Below, in pieces: positions 12,686-22,937 of a DNA stretch of 64,000 bases. Where the stretch lies: contig SAXG01000034.1 of assembly GCA_012932865.1 (NCBI GenBank), forward strand, positions 186,001-250,000, read 5' to 3'. The notes under the pieces are model-generated. The model saw nothing but the letters and a program-made list of their open reading frames with translations. It searched no databases and was not told where the DNA came from. Numbering within the stretch: position 1 is the first letter of the stretch; each line of letters begins with the position of its first letter. The DNA comes from Amylostereum areolatum. Lineage: Eukaryota > Basidiomycota > Agaricomycetes > Russulales > Stereaceae. The translations under genes and the position numbers were made by a program.

Positions 12686-14170
12686 GACTGAGGGTGGGGG
12701 ATGCAGTGGCAGAGCGTGATTCAATGTACCATACATTTATACAAATGGATCTCTATGCATACCCTGCACATTCTGGTAAACCCATCCCAGCCACAGAATC
12801 AACTTCCCTTCCTTCAAATTAGAATACTGCAGTACACACGGGAATTTTAACGTCGAAACACCTAGTAAGCATAGTCTCTCATAGCCAGACTTAAAACAGA
12901 ATGATTGTCTGTTTTAAAGTAAGCAATCAACAGAATAATCATGTACTCTGACAGGAAGACGACAGGTAAGTCACCACATTATATTTATTCGGCAAATACA
13001 CAGCCAGTCAGGTTCCGTAAGAAATTCGTCCAAATCCTGCTCATAGGAATTTCTTAGCTTGCTCGTATGGAATTACCACTTGCCGCGCCTTAGAAGCTTG
13101 AGACATCAGCCGTTTCGTATGAATTTCTTACTGTTGGGGGGGCCGTGCCTGTCCCATCACGCTCCGCTGATCTCTCGGTTGGCCAATCACCACCGTCATT
13201 CTTACCCCCATTTTCCCTCCAGATCCCCCCATTCCTTCCTCACCTCAGCACTTATGAATATAGGAGCATGGGATGCAAAAACATTGTATTCACACTATTA
13301 AAACATGTACTCTATCACACTACGAACCTAGACATTGTTCAACCCACTTTGACACGTCCGTGAATCTACAACAATTGTGAGTAAGATGATGCCACAAACA
13401 ACGGTGGTGGACATACCAATATTAACTGCCGACATGATGAAGGACATGTGCAACTTGAGGTATCTCTGCACACACATTAAGCTTATGAGGCAGTAACAGT
13501 AACAATGGAATGACACGTACCAGCAGACAGCTCAGCCCAGCATGCTCGTCATCGTGTGCCTGCGCCACCGTGAACAACACGAGTGAGGCAGTATAGATAA
13601 GCACGCACCTGAAGGGCAACATATAGCAGCTTTGCGGTGGAGGACGGGGAAGACGGTTGCCGGGACATGAAAGACTTGTGCAACGGAGCCTTGAGGAACT
13701 TGGGAGAGAAGATGGGGGAAAGGGAGACGGAGAGACGAAGGAGTGATTTTCACGAAGTCGAACTTTTCTGTTGATCGTCACGTGCGTCTGTTGGGTTCCC
13801 ACGGCTACGGGAACCATGCGGTTTGGGCGCGATAACAGCACGGAAGGCGGCAAGAGAGGGGATGTGTTTCTTACGAACATCATTTGCACAAATTTCTTAG
13901 GAAGAGAACAGACTGACGGAGAATACCTGCTGCGGACCCCTGGATGTACAAATTTCTTAAGAAGATATAGCACAATCTTACGAATCACGAGTAAGAAGTT
14001 CCTATCATTCAAATGTCTACGAATCGGCCATAATTTCGGTTGGCCGTGTATGCAGTACACAAAGTGAGTGTCCAACACCACCCAATCATTTGCTCCGCCC
14101 AAGCGACTGCTAAAAAGCAGAAGACGGCAAGAGAAGCAAAGGAAGGAGGAGGTGGGAGAGGGAAGGAAAT
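12686..14170. other. intergenic region with a repeated AAATTTCTTA-type motif
   Basis: No credible gene. AT-richer than its surroundings. Five copies of (A)AATTTCTTA or its complement lie between 13018 and 13965, two of them forming an inverted pair (TAAGAAATTC at ~13019 and GAATTTCTTA at ~13048). Bases ~14083-14170 are the conserved 3' flank of the U2 gene, shared with the second U2 locus. Confidence 0.4.
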
Positions 14171-14361
14171 CCCCCGACGACGCAGGCCAGTAGTGCAGCG
14201 GCAAGGTCATCGCGTCCCCAGGTTGCAAGCAGAGCCCAAGGAGCTGGGGCGGCAAAAATTAGATAACCAATAATGGAGGCGGTGCCTCCATAATAGTGGT
14301 TAAACTATTAAGAACAGATACTACACTTGATCTAAGCCAAAAGGCCAGAGTGGTGAAGAAT
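14171..14361 (-). ncRNA. U2: U2 spliceosomal snRNA (intact copy)
   Basis: U2 snRNA, which pairs with the intron branch site in the spliceosome. On the minus strand the 5' region reads GGCCTTTTGGCTTAGATCAA and then GTGTAGTATCTGTTCTTA, including the branch-site-pairing GUAGUA. A stem-loop follows (ATGGAGGC-ACC-GCCTCCAT), then an Sm site (AATTTTTG, near 14257-14250), then the 3' stem-loops III and IV (CCCAGCTCCTTGGG; CCGCTGCACTACTGG). Length is ~191 nt, matching the family. The 5' end is set at ATTCTTCACC, 23-28 nt downstream of a TATA box. The 3' end is approximate. Two base differences separate it from the broken copy at 59.6/62.1 kb. Confidence 0.95.
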
Positions 14362-14383
14362 CCCGATTGTGCCACGCGACGTT

Positions 14384-14454
14384 CTTATACGAGGCGGAGG
14401 GCGCACGGACCAGGCGCTGCGGAGATGTGCCGTGGTCGGTCGTGGTCCGTGCGC
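14384..14454 (-). promoter_or_regulatory. U2 snRNA promoter: TATA box and upstream dyad
   Basis: TATAAG at 14389-14384 lies ~25 bases upstream of the U2 5' end. Further up is CCTGGTCCGTGCGCCC (14399-14414 region). GCGCACGGACC at 14401-14411 and GGTCCGTGCGC at 14444-14454 are perfect inverted repeats. The same TATA position, box and dyad occur upstream of the second U2 locus, so they are likely functional. Confidence 0.65.
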
Positions 14455-15182
14455 AAATCGGATGGAGGAACGCGTCGGGTCCCAGGACTCCCAGCAATCC
14501 TCACTCGCGGGTGGGAATCGAAGGAGCCACGAGAACGGCTCTGAATGCCTTCGAAAACTTGCATGACTTGCATAAAGTCACCCTCCAGTCGCGTACACCA
14601 CCAGCAGTTGCCTCAGCATGACTCTATGCGGGGCCATTCGGATGAGTCTGATGGCGTGACCAAGGGTTCACGCTAGCATCGTGTCAGCTTCAATCCAACC
14701 CCCTCAATCTCGGCGCCATTCCGATTATCCGTTGCGAGAAAGTCGGCTTCGCGCCCAAGTCAGCGTGAGTACAGGTTGTCCTCTCAGTTTCAATCCCCAC
14801 AGAGTCCTCGATGGACGGCGACGAGCGCGGGTTATGTAAGCAGTATTCATTTTCGTCGTCGCGCCAAGTCATCCTCGACTCCTTGTTTCCTCTCACCACG
14901 TCCTTCTCTTCTCCCCGTCCTTCACCTGGCCATAACCCCTCATCTGTAATGGGCGACTCCGACGTACCGAGATTTGGACGGCGCGTCAGGGTTTCCGTGG
15001 ATGTACGAAGGGTTGGGTATGGACTCTCCCTTCGACACTCTCATGTGGGCATCATCCAGAGTCTGGACCATGGTGCGTGTTCTATTCACTTACCGCCCAC
15101 CTGCCCTCGCGACAGCATTCAGGATTTGCACATGCTCCGGCGCCCCTCTTGTTGTCGCTGGCAGTCGTCCTCACCTTCGCTC
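14455..15182. other. intergenic region
   Basis: I see nothing recognisable. Short frames only; no tRNA-like cloverleaf was found on inspection. Confidence 0.35.
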
Positions 15183-15312
15183 GCGGCCTTGAACTTTACT
15201 CCTGGTCTTGAACTTTGCTCGTGGTCTTGAACTTTACTCTCGGTCTCTCGATTTTTGCTTGCGGTCTTGGTCCTCGCTCGCGATCTTGGTCCCGCTCGCG
15301 CTCCTCTCTGGT
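15183..15312. repeat. imperfect ~19-bp minisatellite
   Basis: About six tandem, degenerating units of the type GGTCTTGAACTTTGCTCGT (clear copies at ~15188, 15207 and 15226, then weaker GGTCTTGGTCCTCGCTCGC-like units). The run is C/T-rich on the plus strand. Confidence 0.6.
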
Positions 15313-15737
15313 CCTGGCTCTCTGTCCCCTGGCTCACTGGGTTCCCTGGTCTTATCTCGGTCTCCGTCTGGTCCACCTGCTTTGTTGGCATCCCAGGTAA
15401 CCCTCTCTCACCTGTCATCCCTCTCCATATATCCCGTAGCAGCCCCCATATACTCTGTAGTTATCAAATGAAAATATCATGATTTTCTTCCTTCTACATC
15501 AGGATAAGATCGCAATAAGCACGATTTAAGCCAGCAACCCGCCGAGCGATTCTTGATGAGCTTAGTAAGATTATTGGATTGAATCCAAAGAACCTCAGCT
15601 TCGGGCCCAAGGGAATTCGTTGAGCGTGATATCCGCTTGACATTTTTGGATTCCATCCATCGGCACACCAACTTCAAACTCAGGGGCGTGATATCGGAAT
15701 GAAGCTGAGGGATCGCCTGGTGGTGTAGGTAGATACA

Positions 15738-16460
15738 TTAGACGCAGCGCGGCATAATATGCATGGCCAAGAAAAGTAAAACCCCGTATCTCCACATACA
15801 ATGTTCCGCAATCTGAGGGCAATGCTTACAGGCGCGCCAGCCATATACCACTTTATTGAAGAAAGGTGCGACTTTGTCCATCACCGCTTCGTACAGGTAC
15901 CACGTAACTGCACGACATCGCTTCAGCAAAACTCGTCGTTATGTGGCATGAAAGGAGAACGTACGATCGCTCGTCGACATCCTCTCGTCATGGGTCCGCC
16001 CGTCGCCGAGCCAGTGCAGCGAGATTCCGGTCTTCGCCGAGGGCGTGTACGTATGATCTTCCCAGCGCAAGTCGGCGAATGTACGGACGCCGTGCAAGCT
16101 TGTACCTGTGAAAAGTAAGTTGGACGGAAGACGACAGAGGATGGTTGCATACCTGGCCAGATTCCGATAATCGCGCCGTGCAGACTTCCGTAGCATGAAT
16201 CAGTGAAGACAGTCTACCGCTGTGCATCAGCAAACCCCGCTATCTCGATGAAATGCATCAAGGAGTGCGTCGAATTTAGGGAAATAAGCTTGCATACCAT
16301 CAGTCCTCGGTCGACCCCAGAAGAAGGACAAGGTGCACCTTCGTATACTCCGTCTAATTTCTCACCGTCTCCACTTCTCCCCTCCACACTCCCCAACTTC
16401 TCCCCTTGCAACCTCAACGTCGCCTGCACCGCGTAGTCTGCCGGACTGGTGCTGAAGACG
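15738..16460 (-). pseudogene. C-terminal fragment of an FMO/Baeyer-Villiger-type monooxygenase
   Basis: Minus-strand exons match the C-terminal quarter of the complete monooxygenase at 20-22.65 kb: ADYAVQATLRLQGEKL against EYAVQAAAKLQRERL; MQAYFPK against MRGYFPK; TVFTDSCYG...IIGIWPG against TVYSEGCNT...IVGLWPG; GVRTFADLRWEDHTYTP against AVRTLSHPRWEDFDYTP; and WLGDGRTHDERM against WLGDGQTYNEKT. Intron positions also correspond. The Rossmann FAD- and NADPH-binding parts are not found upstream, and the C-terminal exon (WYLYEAVMDK) diverges. I call it a 5'-truncated relic, but an incompletely modelled gene cannot be excluded. Confidence 0.6.
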
Positions 16461-17246
16461 GACATACTTCACCAACCAACTTGTACTTGTCCACAAAGCG
16501 CTCAACATTGGCCAGTGTGTCCAGATCGGAAGCGTCGAAGTCTTTTCATTCGGTCCTGTCCATCGTCGCCTCAGCGTGCGTTGGCAAATTCAAAAGGGGC
16601 CGTCAACGCTGGGACCAAGTAGATATAAGAAAAACCCGTGTCAGCGGAAGTACGGATAGGCGTACCGCCTAAGTACGCACATTGTGGAACTGTATATCCG
16701 CATGGACGCGTCCAACCTGAGAGTCGAACTGCCACTGGTACTCACGGGGTACGTGTTCGCCCGCGAGATACACCTCTGACAAGGCTGGAGGCGGCTACAG
16801 GCAGGTTTGCGCATCAGCCGATTATTGAACAGATATTGGGGCGACGGGAAGCCCCAAGTAAACGTTGACTTACCCCTTTCTGACAGTGGATGAACATCGA
16901 GCATTCCCGAAAGATGACTATTGCGTAGAGTGCGACATGAGTTTCCCGAGTCACCAACACCGAAATGAAACGACAACGTACCGAAAACACCCAGGACAAG
17001 CCGGAGATGAAAGACGCCCTAGGAAACAGCTTGGGGTATGTATCGCAGGGCATAAGTAAAAAGACCATCTTGACGTCGCACATCGCCCACGGGCCATGCA
17101 CAGAAAGAAAGTCATCCGTCAAAAAATTACGCATGTATAAACACACACGAAGAGAGAAGAGGAGTAGCGTCCGTCCGTCCATACTAGTCGTGGTGTATGA
17201 TATGTAGGTAGTGAAAGGAAATCTCTAAGCGACCAGGCCCGTCGCT
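16461..17246. other. region with one coding-looking minus-strand exon
   Basis: Between ~16790 and 16665 the minus strand encodes EVYLAGEHVPREYQWQF followed by DSQVGRVHADIQFHNV, bounded by an acceptor-like CCTCCAG. I do not recognise it and cannot attach it to a gene. The rest shows nothing. Confidence 0.25.
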
Positions 17247-18914
17247 TCACATGATGATACAATCCTTGTCCTTCCCGCTCTTGGCCCCGCCACTCGTGAT
17301 GGAATCGTGGTCCCCGCGCTGGATGACGGAGCCGGGCCCGCCCGGCTGGGGCATTGGCGCATTTGGTGAGCCCTTCAGCCGTTGTGCGGCGCGCTTGTCA
17401 CCGAGATCTGAAGCTTGTTTATAGTACGAGATTGCCCTGGCACGGGGTTAAGAAGGGTGAAAGGCAGAGGAAACGGGAGGACACTCACTCGTGCATGTCC
17501 GGTGTTGTACCGATGCCCACCTCGAGGAAGTAGCCAACGGCGTACATAGCCTTTGCGAGCCCTGCATCTGCAGCTTTCTTCGCCCACAGGTAGGCTTCCG
17601 TGTCTGACTGAGGGAGCACGCCAGGAGATCCGACGAGGTACCACGCAGTGAGAGCAAAACATGCATCCCGATGGTTTTGCTGCGCAGCGATGTTCTAAAG
17701 GAGAACGAAGGCGCTGAGCAAAAGCGAAGGACGAGGTTGGTGTTTCAACATACGTAGTAATGGATGGACAGTGCGGGGTCTTGTGGACAGCCCATCTTGC
17801 CGTACTCGTAACATTCGCCAAGACGGTAGGCACTGGGAGCGTAGCCCAGCTCCGCTGCTTGTGCGAGGAGCTCCGCCGCATATTCGTAGTCGACGAACAC
17901 GACATTGTCGATCCCGCGTTCGTGGAGGAGGGCCAATTCATGGAGGGCATGAGGGAACTCGGCCGTAGCGTGCTCCGCCGATCGCTTGAGCCACTTGACG
18001 CCCTCCTTTGGACTCTTGGACAGCCCGAGCTCGCCGTTCAGCTCCGCGATGCCGAGTCGATACATGGCGCCGGGGTGGAGTGAGGCGGCGGCCTTGCGAT
18101 AGAACTGGACGGCCTTGGCGCTCTCGCGGCGGCACCCCCAGCCATTTTCGCAGCAGGTGCCGGCGCGGTACGCAGCGTCGGGGTGGCCGTGCTTGGCGGC
18201 GAGGATGAAGAGGGGGAAGGCACGATCGAAGTCCTGGCGGTTCTTGTTGGTGCCGATGCCATTGGCGTAGCAGTCGGCGAGGAAGTACTGCGAGGGCATG
18301 TGCCCGCGGTCGGCGTTGCGCTTGAGGAGCGAGGTAGCCTCCTTGACGAGCTCGTCGCGTTTGTCGAGCGCTTTCTCGACCTGGATCACGTTGCCGGGGG
18401 TGGGAGTGGGTACGGGGAACGTCTTGGAGGCATCGACCATGAAAACGGCGAGCTCGAACTGGAGGTCTGGATCCTGCGTTTTCTTCGCGTTCGCGCGGTA
18501 GAGCTCGAGCGTGCGTTCGTGCGAGAGGAGGGCGGCCTGGTTGCCGGGGCGGAGGTGGGAATGATCGAGGATGGGGGCGGGGGGCGGTGAAGGCGCGCGA
18601 ACGGACTGCGTGGCTATTGAGCGTGCTGGAGGCTGGTAAAACCGTTGCTCGTCTGTTTGGAAGAAATCGTCCTCGTCGGGGGGCGTCGGGGCGTCCTGGT
18701 CGTCGTTGTATTGGGAGCGTCTTTGAGGCGAGTATCCTTGCGACGGCGAGTTGCGAAACTGTCTAGGTGGTGCGGGTGCATCGCCGTCAAACTGGGGTGA
18801 CCATTGTTGGGACGCCGATGGGCGGGGTTGTCGGGGGGGGCGGAAGTCGGCGTCGTCCATTGCGCGCGTGGGATCACCGAACGATGAACGGGAAGCAACT
18901 TGGATTGCGGCCAT
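17247..18914 (-). CDS. chs4: SKT5/Chs4-type chitin synthase activator with Sel1 repeats and CaaX box
   Basis: Likely adaptor that activates and localises chitin synthase at the plasma membrane or septum. Begins MAAIQVASRSSFGD (ATG at 18914). The first ~130 residues are Pro/Ser/Gln-rich and disordered. A run of about seven Sel1/TPR-like repeats follows (YFLADCYANGIGTNKNRQ; YRAGTCCENGWGCRRES; YRLGECYEYGKMGCPQD; MYAVGYFLEVGIGTTPD). The last exon ends KSGKDKDCIIM, a CaaX prenylation box as in yeast Skt5/Chs4. Two short introns near the 3' end (about 17.70-17.76 and 17.42-17.49 kb). The 5' flank is divergent from the monooxygenase gene. Other Sel1 proteins are possible, but repeats plus a terminal CaaX box favour SKT5. 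Confidence 0.85.
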
Positions 18915-19975
18915 CGTGATGCGATGGGAGTGGTGTGAAAAAGGTGTTCCCAACGCTGCGGGGCACGGGGAGGAGGAAAGTGGTGAAGGAGGAAGAGGCG
19001 AGTGTAATAAACGGCGGCGTCGAGGATGACGATGAGCGAATATCGCACGCCAAGTGCCTTACATATTCCCCTTATCCGCGCCCCGCATAAATAACCACGT
19101 TTTTATCAACTCCCCTTCCTCATCCATTCTCTTGCCCACCTCTGTCCGTCGTTTCCACCTTCCGACCTATGTGGCTTTCTTCTACCTGTATCTTCTCCAA
19201 ACGAACCATCTTTATTCGCCGCAATCACCGACATCTTTCGTCGTGAGCAAACGTGAAGATAATTTTACGTCCTCCGCAGCAGTCGTCGAGCAAAATCGTC
19301 AGATTTGGCTCCTCCTTACGATGGTAGGAACTACTAAGGGAGTGGGCAGACCGTAGACCACACATAACGCATGTCCACCTTCCATAAGACAGCCACTACC
19401 AGCCACAACCTCTCTTGCTTTCTGCTAAACTGCACATCAACAGTTGTCTTGCTTTTCCATGCTTCCTCAACAGATATCCGCCGGGATATGTTCTCATGAC
19501 CAGCTGTGAACACCCCCCTTGATGTCCCTATCGACGCCAGTCAGCACACGGTGCGCCCACGGATCCCTTGAAGGGTTCAAGTTCTCACGCTATCAGACTG
19601 AGACAACCGTGTACCTTGCTGGTCCTTGCATGTTTAGCTCGGCTGGCAGGTGCGTGATGCATGCCTTGCGTCGAAGCGGAGGATCGACGCGCGCCGACCA
19701 TTCCAGTGGGTCATGAACGTAAATCACCCACACGCCCAATCGCTCATATCTTCATTTCATGCTACACACTTTCACGGGGAACGACTGTGGGTGCGATATT
19801 CTCGGCCTATGGATCAACCCTTTTCTAGGAATCCATCATACGACCCGACCTCGTGAGGAACGCCCTGCCCAGTTATATTACTTATAAGGCCCGCGGCCCG
19901 TTCCCAACGTAAATTGTCCTCAGCCTTCCCCCGCCTCCCCCATCTCGCATCCGCCTCTCTGTGGCCCCATCTACG
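18915..19975. other. divergent intergenic region
   Basis: About 1 kb between the divergent chs4-like and monooxygenase genes. I recognise no coding sequence. It presumably holds both promoters. Confidence 0.4.
19881..19890 (+). promoter_or_regulatory. TATA-box candidate for the monooxygenase gene
   Basis: CTTATAAGG lies ~90 bases upstream of the ATG at 19976, a normal position for a fungal core promoter. Confidence 0.4.
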
Positions 19976-22651
19976 ATGTCAAGCTTTTTTTCACGGATCC
20001 CCGGGTTTTCGCACAAGAAGAGAAAGTCCCAATGCTCCAGGCCCGGGACGGCGACCTCGGATGCGCCCCCCGCCGCGAACGGGTTCCAGCCCGAGATCAA
20101 GAGCGACGCCCCACCCGTCGCAGGCCCTTCTTCTGCGTCCGCCGACTGCCCTATCGATGACTACAGGCCTATGAAGGTCGTCTGCATCGGCGCGGGATAC
20201 AGCGGGATCATCGCCGCCTATTCGGTACGTCTCTCGTACGCTGCGTCGCACGTCCGCGCATGAGCTGAGGAACGCGTCCCCAGGTTCTCGCAGAAGGTGC
20301 CCAACCTTGATCTGAAGGTGTACGAAAAGGAGAAGGGCATCGGGGGGACCTGGCTTGTGAACAAGTACCCGGTGCGTTCGCTCTCATTCTCCGCCGCCGC
20401 ACGTCCCACGTTCCTCATGCTCCTTGCAGGGCCTTGCTTGTGATATTCCTTCTCATACGGTGCGCGCTTTATTTTTTCCGAGTACGTTGGGACGGTGATC
20501 CGATCGCAGACGCAACGATGCCCTCGCCGCCCAGTACCAACTCACGTTCGAACCCAACGTGCGTTGCCTCCTCCATCCCCCAACTCGCGACCCGACCCAA
20601 TTCTGATCACCCCCCTTAGACCTTATGGTCCGGTTTCTACGCCCCCGGCCCTGAGATTCTGGCCTACCTTCAAGGCGTCGTCGAGAAGTACAAGCTCATG
20701 AAGTACATCCACCTCGGGCACGAGCTCATCCACGCGCGCTGGGACGCGCCCACGCACCAATGGCACCTCCGCATCCGGCACGGCGAGGAGGAATTCGAGG
20801 ACACCGCGGACGTTTTCTTCCTAGGGACGGGAGGGCTGCATCGGTGGAGGTGGCCGAATATCGAGGGGCTGAAGGAGTTCGGGGGGCGCGTGCTGCACAC
20901 GGCGCAGTGGGACGTGACCGAGGGGGCGTGGCAGGAGGGCGTGAAGGACTGGGGAGATAAGAACGTTGGCGTTATCGGGAACGTAAGCGCATTCAACCTT
21001 TTTTTCCCGAGGCGAAGCTCCCTTGATGTTGATGCACATGGGTCCTATGTAACAGGGCGCGTCGGGGATCCAGGTTGTCTCCGCGCTCCAGCCCAAGGTC
21101 AAGTCGCTCACCAACTTCATACGCGGGAGGACGTGGATCTCGGTATCTTTTGCCGTACCCAAACTCTTCGAACTGCTCGGGCGGGAGGCGCAGAGTACCG
21201 ATTGTACGCCGCTCTCTTGATTATGCACATGCACCTGCCGCATCCCGGCCTTGCTTCATAGATTCTTTCACGGATGAACACCGCGAGGCATTCAAAGACC
21301 CAGCTTACTACGAGAAGTTCCGACGCACCGTCGAGAGCGACCTCAACGTATGCTCCTCCTTACCGCATCCGTCAGCGCGCCCATCCACTGACCCGCTTGT
21401 ACAGTCCGCCACATCTGCAAGCATCCGTGGTTCGCCCATGCAGCTCGCCGTGAAGGAGGCGTTCGCTGCCGAAATGGCGAAGCGCACCGCGAGCAAACCC
21501 GAGCTAGCAGAGAAGAGTAAGTCCATCGGATCAACGCTGTCAAAGTGTCCACCTCGTGCTGAATATGAACCTCCTCAGTCGTTCCCGAGTTCGCGGTGGG
21601 CTGTCGACGCCTAACTCCAGGGCCGGGTTACTTAGAAGCCCTTTGCGAGCCAAACGTCGGTCTCAGGATCGTTGTTCTAATGATGATGTGCTGACCTGAA
21701 GATTGGCATCTGTGACGTATAGGCTACACTCGAGAACACGCCTATTAAGCGCGTCGTCCCTACCGGTGTCGAGCTTACCGACGGTCGTATCGTCCCGCTG
21801 GACGTTCTCGTCTGCGCCACAGGGTTCGACACAACCTACCACTATCCATTCGAGGTCGTCGGCCTCGACGGTCTCAAACTCAACCACCGATGGAAGGACC
21901 ATGCGGAGGCATACATCACCGTCGCCGTTGATGGGTTCCCGAACCTGTTCTTTGGGCTTGGGCCGAACTCGGGCTTGAACTCCGGGAGCTTGCTGGTAGT
22001 GATCGAGAAGCAGGTGGAGTATGCGGTGCAGGCGGCGGCAAAGCTGCAGAGGGAGCGTCTGGCGAGTATAGTGGTCAAGAAGGAGGCGGTGGCGGATTGG
22101 GCGGCGTACATGAGGGTGAGTCGACGTGTGTGGAATGTGTCTGGATTTCTCTGACGGAATTGTGTAGGGTTATTTCCCGAAGGTTAGCCCGCTGCCGCAG
22201 GTGCATTTACCAATGCTGACATGCTGGGTGCAGACCGTCTACAGTGAAGGGTGCAATACATGGTACCAGGTCGAAGACGGGACCATTGTAGGACTGTGGC
22301 CAGGTATGTATGCCGAGTGCAGAACGTTCTTGTCTCAACTCACTGAGCTATAGGGTCTTGCTTGCACGCCGTGCGAACACTTTCCCATCCTCGCTGGGAG
22401 GACTTCGACTACACACCCCTGGACAAGACGACGAGCAGGTTGTACTGGCTCGGAGACGGCCAAACTTACAACGAGAAGACGATGACCGGCGACCGTGAGC
22501 GTGCATCTTCGATCTCCCTGACGCATGCTGACCTGATGTGCGCTTTCGTAGGCGCGTGGTACTTGAATGAGATCGATTACCCACCTGGTGAGCGTCCCCA
22601 CTGACTAGCCGAAGGCGTGCACTAACACGCAGTGCAGTGCCCCAGGAATAA
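19976..22651 (+). CDS. flavin-containing monooxygenase, Baeyer-Villiger type
   Basis: FAD- and NADPH-dependent monooxygenase predicted to oxygenate ketones or related small molecules. The protein starts MSSFFSRIPGFSHKK with a disordered ~60-residue leader. The FAD Rossmann motif is VCIGAGYSG, then EKEKGIGGTWLVNKYPG and IPSHTYQLTFEPN. The BVMO fingerprint FxGxxxHxxxW(D) is present as FGGRVLHTAQWD. The second Rossmann motif reads GVIGNGASGIQ once the intron near 20.98 kb is removed. Later landmarks are VCATGFDTTYHYPF, LFFGLGPNSGLNSGS, RWEDFDYTP and the end WYLNEIDYPPVPQE. About ten short introns; no internal stop. Intron/exon edges near 21.2 and 21.6 kb are uncertain. Substrate unknown; the neighbours give no pathway hint. 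Confidence 0.85.
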
Positions 22652-22937
22652 ACACAAAAGTGTCCATATCTCACAGCCTATCATGTATTATTATTCTGTC
22701 TGTATGGTATCGCATGGAATGTCATTGTTGTAGGTTTTCTGAGATTTCAGAGGGGTTTCGACGCGTCGAGACTTGTTGATCGAAAACGCGTTGTCCGAAA
22801 AGGGAAGGGATTACGCCCACGTGATCGCATTCCTTGCCCTCGAGGCTCGCGTACGACTTTGCTCCTTACCGCACACGACCACCATCTATCCCCCACCACA
22901 CATCTAAATCTACGCAATAGCCCTTTCTTTCTAAACC

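Noticed and set aside
13422..14255. 277-codon minus-strand frame
   Set aside because: Its start overlaps the U2 snRNA gene and its text shows no domain; it is fortuitous.
16715..16735. GTTCGACTCTC on the minus strand, resembling a tRNA T-loop
   Set aside because: No cloverleaf could be folded around it, and the segment reads as part of a protein-like exon.
19560..19600. GGTTCAAGTTC, resembling a tRNA B box
   Set aside because: The flanking bases do not form a T-arm or acceptor stem, and no A box lies upstream.
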